From positions 3,038,001 to 3,102,000 of the forward strand of contig NC_135124.1 of NCBI RefSeq assembly GCF_050908995.1: DNA of 64,000 bases. The letters are read 5' to 3'. The translations under genes and the position numbers were made by a program. Shown one piece after another: positions 22,970 to 36,072 of this stretch; positions within the stretch are counted from its first letter, which is position 1; each line of letters opens with the position of its first letter. The notes beneath the pieces were generated by a model that worked only from the letters and a program-made list of their open reading frames with translations, ran no database searches and had not been told where the DNA came from. This DNA is from Andrena cerasifolii (Eukaryota > Arthropoda > Insecta > Hymenoptera > Andrenidae).

Positions 22970-24905
22970 CCCAGATAGCACACGACGTCTTAAAGACGTC
23001 CATTTTACGTCTGTTTTTGGTCTGAACGTCTGACGACCTTATTAAGACGTCTTTAAGACGTCGGTGTCGAGACGTTTCTAAGACGTCTGTGCCTAGACGT
23101 TTCTAAGACGTCTGTGCCTAGGCGTTTCTGAGACGTCTGTCCTAAGACGCGTTTAGGAAGTCTCTGAGACGTCTGTGCCAGGATGTCTTTTAGACGACTG
23201 TGTTAAGACGTCTTTGAGAAATCTGTGTGGAGACGTCTTTTAGAGGACTGTGTTAAGACGTCTTTGAGAAATCTGTGTGGAGACGTCTTTTAGAGGACTG
23301 TGTTAAGACGCCTTTAAGACGTCTGTCATGAGATGTTTCTAAGACGTCTGTCCGAATAAGTGTTTAGGACGTCTCTAAGACGTCCATGCCAAGATGTTTT
23401 TTAAACGACTGTGTTTAGATGTCTTAAAGATGCATATGTACATAAACAAGTCATGACTAGGCCGGCTCGCGATGAATAGTACGTGACCGCCAGGCGGCGA
23501 CCGGGCCGAGCGCTTCTCGCAGGTCTGATACAGCAATCATGCCTATAAGAGACGCCGGCGTTTTTTGACGAAGGAAATTTATATTTTCGACTTGAACCTG
23601 AATATGCCAAAAAATGTCTCGATCATTCGCTATTGCAAGACGTTCTTCTTTTTTTTATGAAGAAACGAAAATATTGATCAGCATGAAAATAGATTTTCTC
23701 AAATGAGAACAAGAGCAGCTACTCGACGGGCTTCTTTTTTTCAAAATACTTAATTTCAATAAAAGATATTAATTCTAATAAACAAGCATCAAGTCACGCT
23801 TAATATCTCTAATATCTCTTTAAAGAGCTGCAGTAGGCCTAATCAAGTCCTTAGAAGACATCTTTGAGGCGTCGTGAAAGTCTGAAATGGATGTCTTGAA
23901 GACATCTTCACGACCATTTAAAGGTGTCTATAAGAGGTTTTACAGACGTCTACTAGCCGTTTATAAGACGTCTTAAAGACGTACCTTTTCCTGACAAACG
24001 ACGTAAAAAGGGGTCATGCTCAGTCAGGAGGCCAAAAAAGGGTGGTCTTTGGAAATTTTTTACTCAAAAGCTATAACATATTTCTCAAAAAATCTTTTTT
24101 CCTTTTAAGGATTGCATCTAGTAGCGTGCATCGTATTTTTTTTATTTAAAAATATTTACCAATAACTGAGTTATTGTCTATCACTCGAAGGTTCTCTAAA
24201 AAAATGGTTTCTGCGGTGACCATTGCTGCTCGAAAGTCGATCATCTAAAATAAAAAATTCAAAAGAATTTACTTATTATATTATATTACCTCGTATTTGA
24301 ACCAAGGATTTTTTTATCCGATGCTTAGTTTTCTTTTAATTGACGAAAATCAGGCAAGATTTACGATAAAAATTGAAAGTTTTACTTTAAACAACAGCCA
24401 TTTTTTCCCAAATCAATATTTCGAAAAAACCTTCGTTCAAATACTAGACAATACAATATAATAAATAAATTCTTTTGAATCTTTTATTTTAGATGATCGA
24501 CTTTCGAGCAGCAGTGGTCACCGCAGAAGCCTTTTTTGAGAGATCCTTCGAGTGATAGACAATAACTCAGTTATTGATAAGTATTTTTAAATAAAAAAAT
24601 TAAGATGCACGGTACTAGATGCAATCTTAAAAGGAAAAAAGATTTTTTGAGAAATGTGTTATAGCTTTTGAGTAAAAAATTTCCAAAGACCACCCTTTTT
24701 TCGGCCTCTTGACTGAGCATGACCCCTTAAGACGTCTTTAGGATGTCTTGAAAGTCTGAAACAGACGTCTTTAGGACGTCTTGAAAGTCTGAAACAGACG
24801 TCTTTAGGACGTCTTGAAAGCCTGAAACAGACGTCTTTAGGACGTCTTGAAAGTCTGAAACAGACGTCTTTAGGACGTCTTTAAGACGTCTGTGTGCTAT
24901 TTGGG
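22970..24905. mobile_element. AGACGTCT-repeat element
   Basis: CCCAGATAGCACAC at the left and GTGTGCTATTTGGG at the right are inverted termini. Both arms (22980-23440 and 23850-24895) consist of irregular 25-40-bp tandem units built on AAGACGTCT, itself a palindrome. On the right, near-identical units GACGTCTTGAAAGTCTGAAA repeat at about 40-bp spacing. The middle holds GC-richer unique sequence (23440-23600) and a nested palindrome. No transposase. Confidence 0.75.
24008..24728. mobile_element. Palindromic MITE nested in the AGACGTCT element
   Basis: AAGGGGTCATGCTCAGTCAG and its inverse end the element, and arms of about 300 bp match through blocks such as GGTGGTCTTTGGAAATTTTT and GATCGACTTTCGAGCAGC. 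The centre lies near 24370. No coding sequence. Confidence 0.8.
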
Positions 24906-27652
24906 TTACTATACACTATACGGTATACATACACACGACTATAGGTCTTTTCTCCTCACTCCTGTAGTGACTACACTTATTATTTCTTATTATTTAGAAA
25001 CAATCACGACGAAATTGTATTTGTCACTGATAATAGAGACCATAACCGTAATATATATATCTAAGTGTATATGTAAAGGAAGGTAGAAACAGAAAATTAC
25101 AAAAAAAAATCGTGTTCAACGCGTATTATTTTTATCGCGGCAGCTAAGTTTTCTGGTCACCCTTTCCTTGCAACTGCTGCAAATTGTCGGTTCTACGACT
25201 ATTGAATTATCTCATTGAATCAAGTACAATGCAATTACTTTCTCCGCTGATTGAGAAACTCCAGCATCGCGTCATTCACCCTTCTCTCGTGACGCAAATC
25301 GTGCACTATTACGCACATTTCTATAACTTGTGAATAAAAATTCAACGGAAGGTGGGATAAAAACTGCTGCGTTAATATTTCTGAAATGAAACCTATGTGT
25401 AGGTTGGTCCAGATACAAACAATATGCGAAAGTTTAACCGTCTCTCTATGGTTTCATAACCCATTGTTGAACGATAGAAAAGTTTATACTGGTCGTTATC
25501 GAATTGATCCACTTTGCAATAACTTTTGACAATTGCGAGGATCAAATTCAAAATGGGGTACAATACCCGTTGTTTCGGAGAATAATGCGTAATAACAAAT
25601 GTGTTTGCTAGATCTCCCTATTTCTCTTCTCATTTAGAAAATCTTACAATTTTTATTTCATTCTTATTTATGAAATTATAAAACTGCTCATCGGTTGCAG
25701 TTTGAGACATTACTACAGCTTTGATTCTTTCAGCCGAATACAGTTAAATAGCCAAATTACATAGTTTCTTAGTTCTGTTGAATTTCTCTAAATAAACGTA
25801 CGTTATGTAATTTCTATGTAATTATTTGAACATTTATTTCTTGTCGATTACTGTTCCTTCTTTTTCAATGTTTTTATGCGATATGTTTCGACTGAAAGAT
25901 ATTACAATATTGTATTATAATTAAAGCAAAATATTAATTTGCTATGCTTTAATTTTAAATGTAGTGGAACCACGATTATCCGAACTATTGATAATCGAGT
26001 AATTATATTTTAATCCGAGAGACGATTATTGATCCTGCCATACATGCATTACGTTTATGAACTAAAACTTACGTGACAATGCAATGGTTTCTGCACTGTT
26101 CTGAAGCTGAAACTTCTTGTGTTTTATTAGTTCTTGTTTGTCAGTGTTTGTTTCTTCACTTTCTATTAAACGAATTATTATTTCACATTGTATTTTTATT
26201 AATGTGACAACTTTTTCTACTTGGCAGTACTGTTGAGATAATTGAAACGTTGGTTAAATGGTGTTTGGATGATCGAATGTTGAGTTAACTAATAAGTGAC
26301 GGTCACGTAATCATAGTTGTGCTATATTTGTAGCGTTCGACAGTTTCAGGGAGACTTTAATTTTAAGATGAAAGTGTATAGGTATAAAGCTTGGTGTCAA
26401 GTGCAAACATGAATGAATTCTGTGTTCGCTCATCACGATTTCGAGAAAAACGCATTTGAATACCTGAATTTTGATGTCTGTATCTCCGATATTTTTGCGA
26501 CTTTCAGTCCCAAATTGTCAGAAAACATGCAATGCATATCAATCACTGAAAATATTGGAAAACAATTTTTAAAAAATAGTCCTTGAAAATAAAAATTACA
26601 TTTTGTTTCGCCTTCACAAATAAAAACTATTCGAGAAGGATTTAAACATTCAAAATTAGAAAAAAAATTTTTTTCCAGTTTTTCGGACTTTTTTCGAAAA
26701 CCATTTGTCGCACGAGATAAAGTAATAGAACATAAAAGATGCTCCTTGCCTGGATGTACAACTTTTGTTTGACATATTCTTTTATGTAGCAATAACTTGG
26801 TGGATATTATATAAAATCGTGTTTCTGACCTGTTAAACAAATAATTATTTAAAGGTTCAAGGGCCCAGGGGTACCTTTTCCCGATACCCGATCAGGCTCA
26901 TACTTTACACAGACTTTTTTTTATTATTATTTGGAACTATTCTGGGGGGTGCCGGGAAGAAAATCTTGAAAAATATTTTCACCTGGAATAAAGAAAAGCC
27001 ACCCTAGTAGGTACACATACACCCCATAAAAAACTTGAAGAAAGTAAAAAAACTACGCCAAATACATGACAAAGTCGAGGACGTGAGGTGGTATGAGGTG
27101 AAATAATATCGACTCCGACTTACCAAGCACTCAATTTATTTTTTAATCAAAGAAAAGCGACAATATTACTGGATGATTCGCGTGTAGCCGTCGGGGTGTT
27201 CACGCAGGAACTGTCTAGATCAAACTGCTCTCTTCACCGACCGTACCCTTGACCAGGGGTAGAAAAGGTGAAGGAAGGAAATAGAAAAAGAGAAAGACAG
27301 AAAACTGAAGAAAAACTGAGATGAAGATAAAAGAGAAAGCTACTCGAGAAACGACTTCGCTCGGCTCGCGCGGACCTGGTCGCCACATGTTCTCAACGAA
27401 CACCAGGCCCAGACGAAAGCCTCGGGAAACGAATTGAACAAAGAATAGGAAGGAAGTAGGGAAAGAAAAGTACCGAAGAGAAAGAACGTGGTCACCAAAA
27501 CGTAACTGCTACAGACGAAAAAGAGTATTATCATATAAATCACAAGAAGTACAGAAAAATAATATCACAAAAATGCAAAAAAATTATGTTTTACTACCAG
27601 AGGCATCCTAATATCCGGCAGCGCCGGCACCGTCGAACGGAGTCGGGGTTGA
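24906..27652. other. Long AT-rich stretch, no supported gene
   Basis: The longest frame (135 codons, minus, 26433-26840) matches nothing I know and lies in a region whose style (TTTTCGAGAAAAACGC, GGTACCTTTTCCCG) is typical of old MITE arms. At 27060-27590 there is a purine-rich minus-like segment that could be part of an LTR, but I find no matching ends or target duplication. Confidence 0.3.
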
Positions 27653-27936
27653 CGGGCATCCGCAAATTTCTGGTTGAAATCTCCAAACTTACATCGCTTT
27701 GCTACCACGCTTTACGCGCCCGCGAGCGGGCGCACGCCCTCGCGCTAGTTTAACCCCAACCTATACTAATATCCGGGACAAGTTGGAAAGTGGAATGCGT
27801 TGCGTCGGAATAAATCAACAGAAGTTTTTCGCAAATATCTCGGAAACTAAGGCCGAGCGACAGTAACATGTATAGGAAAAAGTTGTTCAAAGTGTGGAGT
27901 TTTACAACATATCCAAAAATCATCAAAATCGGTGAG
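27653..27936. repeat. Dispersed repeat C, copy 1
   Basis: This 280-bp stretch (CGGGCATCCGC..., TACCACGCTTTACGCGCCCG, AACCCCAACCTATACTAATA, ...ATCAAAATCGGTGA) recurs at 51244-51518 at clear similarity. It is GC-rich at the left and AT-rich at the right. No termini are clear; probably a fragment of an older element. Confidence 0.7.
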
Positions 27937-28070
27937 GAATCGCTAAAGTAAATAATTACCGTTTAATCTTTACACATCACTATATTAGATCAATTGAAAC
28001 AAAATTAGGGGGAGAGGGTCCCACGGAAAATTAATTTTCTTTTTGACTCAGTAAATAAGTGGCACTCTAC

Positions 28071-30214
28071 TAGGGGAGAGTGGGTAGGTTTGGGTCAGTT
28101 AGTGTATTTCCATCCTTGTTAGGCATACCTTATTGGCATATGTATCATTCGTTGTGGCAGTAGTAGGAGAATTCGGAATCAAAGCGAGAAGTTTGTTAAA
28201 GCGCGTATTAATTTTCCATAAGTAGAAGTGCATTTTCGTGGTAAGTTTAACCTAAATTGGTAACCGAAATAAGTCGCTGTTATAAACTTATATAAAATAC
28301 GTAGTGCTGGTAATAATTTTAGCAGACGAACTTATGTTCAAGCAACAGTTATAGGTTATAAATTGTAACCTAAAACAAGTTGCTTGACTAACACAGGCGC
28401 CTTATTATGAACGTTCAGATTAGGGATGTATGGGTCAGAAGTGTGCGGGAGATTTGAGTCGACGATTTGAGTATACATCCCCACGAGAGAAATACTCCTG
28501 AGAAAATATCGCATAAAAAAATAGTGCGTTTAAGTCCTCCGAACAACGTAGCTGGTACGAGCAGAACACAGAATTTCCTTAAATTCGATGTTGACTTATT
28601 TAGTTTTGAAACTCTACAGTAAAAATTTAATTAACTATATTCAATACGTTTATGCTTATTACGTTATTCCTTCAGAGATTTTTTATTTATTTACTTCACT
28701 ACTTTTATATGTAGGGTTATGTGAGGTGGAGTGTAACAAAAAAGTTAATAATGATTGTAGACAACAGAATGTATAATAAATTAACTATTCTTTGGACTCA
28801 AACAATCAACAGCCTTGATCCTTCGAATCAGAATTAGCAGATGTTAACAAGTATTATCCTTAAAAGCTAATCAATTTGACACTTTTCCGAGATCACATAA
28901 TTGTTACAGTGTGCCCTAGATCTGGGGTACGGTTTAACAGCCTTAGGGGTACAAAATATCAGAATAGGACACACTATGACAATTGCACATAACCTTCAAA
29001 ATACCAATAAAATGTGGGAGCGGGAATCAAATAGAATACACAACACTTTACTATTTAAATTGAGATGTAATATAATGATATTAGTCGGAAAATATAAATT
29101 GCTGAACTTTCGGCGCACATGCCTCTACCTCTCATTCTCCATTAACCATGGACCACGCGCAGTCCCCATACATACACTCTCTCACCCACTTTCATTTCCC
29201 ATTTTCACCCATAGATGTCGCATACTTCATTCCGCAGGCCCATTCACAATAAAACAACCATGCATACATTCACATAAAGTACAAAAAAATCTTTAATTTA
29301 AATTGTATCTTTTTGAAATATTATCTGGAAATGAATAAGAATGCGCATGGCGTTTTGTCTTATTTGCCATTTTAGGAAATGGCGATATAAGTTCTATATC
29401 ACCCATTGCAACAATTCTAGACCTAGTTCCAGCGGTAAGAAAAAGATATGATCTATCTTTCCACTTTTGCGCAAGCAACTGATGTCATATCCAAGTTACA
29501 CTGTACCCCGTTACACTGTGCCCCCTACCATATAAACAACAAAATATCAACTGGAATTTTAAACTTTACTGTTATATCAAGCAACAAATATATGCAGTTT
29601 ATTTACAAAATATTATTACTTACCAGAATTACTGTATGTAGGATTAGAAACAAAAATCTTTTATTTGAATTCCTCACGTTTAAACACGAAAAAAAACTAT
29701 TTTGGTGGATATTATCACGGGAAAGATATGATGCCGATAAATGACAAGTGAATGAAGATGACGGCAGGTTCGTTTGTCAAGAACGTAGAATGACGCAATA
29801 AAGATGTTACAAAGAAACAGAAATTCCACTGTTATACTGTGCCCCGTGGTACAATCTACCCCACTTGACCCTATACATATATTTTCACTTTGTAGGTAAT
29901 AAACACATATATCTATACATATATAAAAGTCTCCTATATTTACACCAAAGTTAATAGAAAAATTAAACGAACCATTTATCCCGATTCCCTGACGCAAACC
30001 TCCCCACAGAAGGGAGGAATGGGTCAAATAATTACTTTCAGAACATTAATAATTTTAAAAATTTCTTTGGAGCAATGAAATGAAATAATGTTGGAACATT
30101 GATGGTAAATCCTTACTAATTATAACTGTTCACAATGAAAGCGTGTTTCTCTCTAATTTTGGTCAATATTAAAGATTAATTGAAATCTGACCCAGATATA
30201 CCCACTCTCCCCTA
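28071..30214. mobile_element. TA-flanked element with GGGTCAG words
   Basis: TAGGGGAGAGTGGGTAGG and its inverse CCCACTCTCCCCTA bound 2144 bp. The word GGGTCAG or TGGGTCA recurs near 28092, 28431, 30010 and inverted near 30188. Inside (28896-29875) are repeated GTACCCC/TGTGCCCC words (for example TACACTGTGCCCC), suggesting a nested relative with its own word. Its right 290 bp recur at 60609-60901. No transposase. Confidence 0.7.
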
Positions 30215-30271
30215 CATATGTTATAATACGATTAGCAACGCAACCTGTCACACACTTTCTATGTTTGCGGT

Positions 30272-31050
30272 AGGGGTGATCGATTCCGATTCGATTCTTT
30301 TGGTTCAAAGATCGATTCTTCAGAAAATCGATTCTTTTGGTTAAAAGATCGATTCTTCAGAAAATCGATTCTTTTGGTTAAAAGATCGATCTTTTGAATC
30401 GATTCTTTGGTATCCGATTTTCCCCAGAATCGATTCTCTGATGTAAGAATCGAAATCGATTTTTTGCCGTCTGGGGGAATTAATTGCCACTAGTGAAAGG
30501 ACCAATCAAACTGCTTTTTGCGTAGGTTTTCCTGGTCTTATACGTTTCCCGCCATTTATACACGATTCCCGCCAAATTTATACAGGATTCGCGCCAAATT
30601 TATAAGCGATTCTTATGTTCTGGCTGTTTCTGGACAGTTCTGGATCTTTCTTTACCATTCTTCCTTCTTCCTTCCTTGTGATTTTCCAAAGCCGAAAATA
30701 TTTTAACTGATCACAGAAATAGTTTATCACCTGAATATTTACAGAAATTATTGTTTTTAAATTCCTTATCAATGAAAGAATGGCAATTACATAATGAATA
30801 AAATATTTAAAATGAATAACAAAATATTTCTTCTATTCAGTACAATGCCCATCAATAACTATGCAAAATTGTTCCTTGTAAAAGTATTTTTTATATCGAT
30901 TCTTTCAAAATTATTCAAATCCGACTTCTATGTATATGCACTAATTTTGGGGAAAAAAGTTTTATGGCTATTCGTTTCATCTCGATTCTTCCAGAATTCA
31001 ATTTTGAATCCATTCAAAAATCGATTCTTTGAGGTGAATCGAACACCCCT
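30272..31050. mobile_element. hAT element with ATCGATTCTT minisatellite
   Basis: AGGGGTGATCGATTC and GAATCGAACACCCCT are inverted termini, with TTTGCGGT duplicated exactly (30264-30271, 31051-31058). The left 150 bp is a tandem array of a 37-38-bp unit containing AAAATCGATTCTTTTGGTT, that is, an expansion of the terminal word. No transposase. Confidence 0.85.
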
Positions 31051-31058
31051 TTTGCGGT

Positions 31059-32893
31059 ATAAAAGTGAAGTAAATTCTGTCAATAATTTCTCATAAAATC
31101 TGCAAAAGATTTGTCACAGGTTTAAAGAAAGCTTGAATATATGAAGAGCTCAGATGCCAATCAGTGTAAGTCCATTAGCATTAAAACCGAGATTTACATT
31201 GTTTGTCTTCTAAATAATTTTTCCCAGTAATTCCCTGGTTAATATAAGTACCGCCATTTATTGCTTACGTATGAAAGTAGTGACTTAATTAATTTATCAA
31301 CTGAAAGCTTTAACAATAAAGAGGTTTTTGAACTACGTAACTGATTTGCAGTAAAAGTTGGGCATACACTGATTGGCGTCCGAGCCATCCATGTATAATT
31401 CCAAGGTCGATATACCATTCGAGGCACGACATCGCCCAAAAAATTACGAATAAGTAAGAGCCACTCGAAATCAAGTAGACGCGTTTACTTTTTTGTCGAA
31501 ATTCCGCCGTAATGAGTTCGCCGTGCAGAACGATAAAAAGGGGAAATACCAAGTTAGAGGAAGTCATGAAGAGATCGTAGTCGAAGCTACACCGAACTAC
31601 ATATGTCAATTTACGTCAACGATTAACTTCAATGCCAGTCGACGAACAAAAGAGCTCGATCTTTTATGGTGACATTTTTTGTCAACCGCTAAGAATAAGA
31701 TAGGCACGTAACCAACGGACACTCGTAAATGCAGGTGGATCGATTTCCTGATTACTGGCATAATTTCACTGCCCGATTGACGCGGGTAAATGGAGTCTCC
31801 TTGAAGGAGGTTGGATTTTTCGAATTATTCGAAACGTCGTGTGCGTGCTTCGCTTTTTTTTTAGACTCAATCCTCGTCAGAGAGAGCCTCGGGAGTGTTG
31901 GCAATTAAAGAGCGGAGTTAATTGGTATGACAGATCGTTAGGACGACGTTCCTCTCAGCGTCTTTTCTGATCAAGAATTCCCCATAGTATGGCAGACGAT
32001 CTCTGCTCGAGCCGGGAACGCATATCACGGAAGCCGCGAAGGTACTTCGGCGGATTATTAAAACATTGTCTTAATTGCAATCTTGAATAGATCAACTTTA
32101 TTAGAAGATTGTTCGCAAAAAGCATAATTTGTTAGTAGGAACCTTTTGCAAAGACTGCTCGCCGATAATTACTCGGTATATTGTAACGCGGTTAAAATGC
32201 GAAGGATTGAAACAATCGAGAAGCGAACACGTGTGACTATCACGTAGGTAAGTACATAAGTGGCTCGTACACAATGAATGCATGCGATTTAACTATCGAC
32301 AGCACGCGCGATTGTTAAATGTTGCTTTTAATGAAAACCTCTACTGCGATACAATTTCCACAATTATTACTTAACGGTAATTACCCTTATTCGTAGCTTA
32401 AAAGCTGCCCCGTTTTACGACGAAACATTATTTCCTCCGCGAATTTCGCCCTTACTCTGCTATTACGTTTTAAATTTCCATTGTGCAGAGAAAAAGAAAA
32501 TCTGAGACCGAATAATATAGGTGAAATAGTATGTACAGACCAATTCTCTTCTATTAAAATGAAAGAAGAAAAAACTTCGTGCGATTGATAGTTTTGAAGA
32601 TTAAAATTCATCTGTAGTGTCTGTTCTCACGAAAATGAACAAAATTGCAAACTTTGATGATGTGTATTTTCTAAAGAAATACGGAGCAAACAAAATAATG
32701 ACTTGAACCCCTCTTAATTTCACGTAGGCTACATTATATTCTAATGTCATTAAAATTCCTAACATCCAGCGTAAAAAAATGAGCAATTCGGTAGAATGAT
32801 TGTAGTAATTATTATTCCATCGCGAGTACAGGATACAGTTGAGAACCTTTATTTGTCAAATTTTGGTTTGCTACATAGCAAAGACCTACCAAA
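31059..32893. other. No supported gene
   Basis: Sequence of slightly higher complexity. A 99-codon minus frame (31310-31609) and a 74-codon minus frame (32387-32611) are not recognised. This and 34.2-35.4 kb are the least repeat-like parts of the middle of the window, so a host exon cannot be excluded. Confidence 0.3.
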
Positions 32894-32901
32894 CTCGCAA
32901 C

Positions 32902-33690
32902 TAGATTCGAATCTTGAGTATCTGAGTCTTGAGTATTCGAGTCTTGAGTATCCGAGTCTTGAGTATCCGAGTCTTGAGTATCCGAGTTTCGAGTATCCGA
33001 GTCTTGAGTATCCGAGTCTTGAGTATCCGAGTCTTGAGTATCCGAGTCTTGAGTATCCGAGTCTTGAGTATCCGAGTCTTAAGTATCCGAGTCTTGAGTA
33101 TTCGAATCTTGAGTATTCGAGTCTTGAGTATCCGAGTTTTGAGTATCCGAATCTTGAGTATCCGAGTCTTGAGTGTCCGAGTCTTGAGTATCCGAGTCTC
33201 GAGTATCCGAGTACTCGGATACCCACAAAATGTATATTCGGATATCCGGATACTTATTTAATTTAGATTCGAGTACCCGAGTATTTAAGGGAAATTAAGA
33301 GAAACTAAATTTCCAAAAATGGCTTCCTTAACAAAAAAATACCCATGTATGCATACCTGCAACTTTACAGCGGTTAATATTGTAACCACCAAAAGATCAT
33401 GTTTGTCACCGGAAAATGTAAATAAACTTGTTTTTTCATACCAAAATAGAAAGTTATTATCTTAATGCGTATGTATAACTGTAAATAAAATATTAACATA
33501 ATTCCTTTGGCATTTCTTGTTTTAATCACTTCAGTTAAACTTGTTCTCTTTAATTAGAATGATGATAAAATATCCGAAACCGGGTACTTGGATACTCGGA
33601 TCCAAGTACGGATATCCGGATGCTCAGATCCGGATTTCGAGTTATAACGAGCAATTCGGGTACTCGGATATCCGGATAGTATGAGCCCCA
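32902..33690. mobile_element. hAT-like element with a 15-bp tandem array
   Basis: CTCGCAAC is duplicated exactly (32894-32901, 33691-33698), extending to CTCGCAACTA if the first TA is counted. The right end reads TGAGCCCCA; the left end is TAGATTCGAATC and is poorly matched, possibly overwritten by the array. Right of the array, TATCCGGATACTCGGATC-type words recur in both orientations. Confidence 0.65.
32911..33220. repeat. (GAGTATCCGAGTCTT)n minisatellite
   Basis: About twenty 15-bp units with few substitutions (TTCGA, TTTCG, TTAAG variants). Because 15 is divisible by three and the unit lacks stops, several frames on both strands stay open and give repetitive peptides such as LEYPS; these are not genes. 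Confidence 0.95.
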
Positions 33691-33698
33691 CTCGCAAC

Positions 33699-35391
33699 TA
33701 TGTATCATGTTGTCCGTGTAAGAACATTTTCCATAACTTTTTATGGTTTATATCGACCAATCTTATCATTAGATCTATATAACCAATGTTTCCAGAAAAA
33801 ATTTCTGCAAATCTTAAACCACCTAATCACCAAGCAGAACAATTACGTTTGAAATACTAATGACAATCTATACAGTCCTACTAGGCAAACAGTTACATAC
33901 CAGTATTAAACCAGATCTCAACTATCAAATAATCTTTTATTTGGCGTGACTCACATTTCAATTCAGACCTTGTTTCATCACATTTGGAACACGAAAAGTG
34001 TATACGTATCGTTACATTACAGGGTGCACTAAATACAGCACGTTATAATCCTTGGTGCTCGACAATAATAATGCACTAACACTGTGTCATCTATATTTAT
34101 GAGTGTCCGCGCTTAATAAATGTATATTAATTAAGTTTAATATATATATATTATATTATAGTTTAATATATATATATATATATATTTGTGTGTATATATA
34201 TAGATATAGATATATATAGATATAGATATAGATATATATACACAATTGAATTATACGTGAGGAATATTTTTCTGATTAAACATGAAGACTCGGCAATCCT
34301 GAATCACCAGTCTCTAACTTCTACTACCTTAGGTATAACAGAAAGTATCTCGCAATTACCACCGTTTTCCTTAACTTCCGGTGCGCGTAATTCAATTTAT
34401 TCCACAGCGCTATGCGCTTTCAGCGGTATCCTTGAAAATGTTGGGTTGGTCACGCTCAGCTACCTCGATCGATATTACGCAGGAGAACAAAATCGACTAT
34501 TTGTAATATCAACGATTCCTTTCAAGACCAACGAAAAAACGATTGATCGCGATCACTAAGTAGTTATGTATACATATAGTAAGCAATGGCAAGTGGAGGA
34601 ATAAAGATAGAACATTTGTCCTCCGTTCTGATAATTGCTAAATGATAATTGCGCTTCGATGAAAAACATTCCCGCTAAGCTTCATTCGCTAACAATGCCT
34701 TCCTGTAAAAAGATAGTAGTGGTAGAATAAAATGTAAAGTAAACGTTTCGTTGCGGCAGCAACTGAGGCTTATAAGTCGGATAGAAACTGAATGAAAACT
34801 TTCTTGCTTCGTCTTTCCTCTAACAGTCCGAGATTACTAATTAACATTCCTGATATTCAACAATCATTCAACAGCTCAATTAAGTTGAAATACCTATTCT
34901 TCTTTTCATTAAAAAAAAAACTGTCCAGTAGCCAACGACTACGAAAAATTAAAGAATCTTTGGAAGATGTCAGAAGGTCAGCCGATCGTTTCATCTGCGA
35001 TACTCGCGGATTTCTCCGCAATTTCGCGTGCCGCGGCATTCAAATGAATTCAAATGTCTCATCAATAATTCATCGGGCTGGTTATCAAGGACACGAATCG
35101 TGCATGGTTCCGCACATTGTGAAGGTGATTCATAGTTCTTGGAGGATGCCGAGCGACGTTCGAGCAATACGTGCGTATGTATATCACCGTTCATAAATAT
35201 TTACCCAATAACGTGGTTCCTATATTCTCAATCGGTCAAAATTTTTTCGAAAATATCCTTGCAGATTAGATTAAGGGGTTAACGCATCTTGGGCGAAACA
35301 AAGTTATAGTCATTTTCGGCATTTTTTAGGGAGATAATAAAATAAATGGAAAATTCAATATGGACCTGTTATTGTTCAACTCTCGACGCAA
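33699..35391. other. No supported gene
   Basis: Contains a TA/TAGA microsatellite (34138-34245) and two open frames (34188-34559, 34792-35196) without recognisable similarity; the first begins inside the microsatellite. Confidence 0.35.
34138..34245. repeat. AT / TAGATA microsatellite
   Basis: (AT)n runs followed by TATAGA/GATATA repeats. Confidence 0.9.
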
Positions 35392-35790
35392 AATAGTACA
35401 TTGCGTGACAAGGGAGAGAAGAAAGCGATTTCGACGACCGCGAAGTTTGCTGCCCAAGCGCAGCGAGAGAAACACTTCAGTAGTATAGTAAAGAGAGCTC
35501 TAACCCATATTTGAGTTTTGCATTCAATACAGGTTCAGAGGGGTACGATATACGTTCAATACACATTCAAAGTGGTACTATAGATGTTCGATACACGTTC
35601 AAAGTGGTACGATACACGTTCAATACACCATACTACGTTTGACTGGCGCCATAGGTGTATTGAACGTATATCGCACAACTCTGAACGTGTATTGAACGCA
35701 AAACTCACATTTGGGTTACAACTCTCTTTACTATACTACTCACTTCACGCGAGGCAAAATCGCGTCTCTCCCTTGTCACGCACAATACTT
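35392..35790. repeat. 400-bp imperfect palindrome
   Basis: GCGTGACAAGGGAGAG (35403) is inverted as CTCTCCCTTGTCACGC (35766). Homology continues through AGTAGTATAGTAAAGAGAG, TTGAGTTTTGCATTCAATAC and GATATACGTTCAATACAC to a centre near 35620. The right half of the left arm also carries direct repeats of CACGTTCAAAGTGGTACGAT. Probably a hairpin MITE. Confidence 0.7.
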
Positions 35791-35870
35791 TTTTCAACAC
35801 CTGCATGAAAGATGTGTTTTTGATAGCCCGCTCAGCGATTCGCAAAAAATATGCATGTTCGATTGCTTTT

Positions 35871-36072
35871 TTATTGAAATAAAAAGAAAGAAACTAAAAG
35901 CACTGCTTGCGATAAAGACTCCACTTTTTGCTTATCTCGCCACTCCATTAATTTGTTGTACATTGTCTACTTTTCTTTCGATTTCGGCGGCAGCAAATTT
36001 TCCTCAATCGCTTTTGCAGCTTCTGCTATATCGGGGGGCGTGTGGTAGTATCCCGTATCACTATCACTCGTT
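35871..36072 (-). pseudogene. Fragment resembling the N-terminus of insect Crypton-type tyrosine recombinases
   Basis: On the minus strand the frame reads PPDIAEAAKAIEENLLPPKS, then KEK, an in-frame TAG (35967-35969), and continues YNKLMEWRDKQKVESL before ending at 35871. A helix with LLP-KS followed by Y-x-F/L-M-x-W opens the SAM-like N-terminal core domain of Crypton/DUF3504-type recombinases in my memory of insect genomes. The integrase catalytic R-H-R-Y region is absent. The stop and truncation make it a pseudogene. A host gene derived from such an element is an alternative. Confidence 0.4.

Noticed and set aside
26433..26840. 135-codon minus-strand gene
   Set aside because: No known motif, poor composition, and surroundings look like an old MITE arm.
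31310..31609. Membrane protein or receptor exon
   Set aside because: Hydrophobic runs are present, but there is no recognisable family motif, no splice context I can defend, and no supporting neighbour exon.
32796..33266. Repetitive protein gene (156 codons, LEYPS repeats)
   Set aside because: The frame is a product of a stop-free 15-bp tandem repeat; several frames on both strands are open in the same way.
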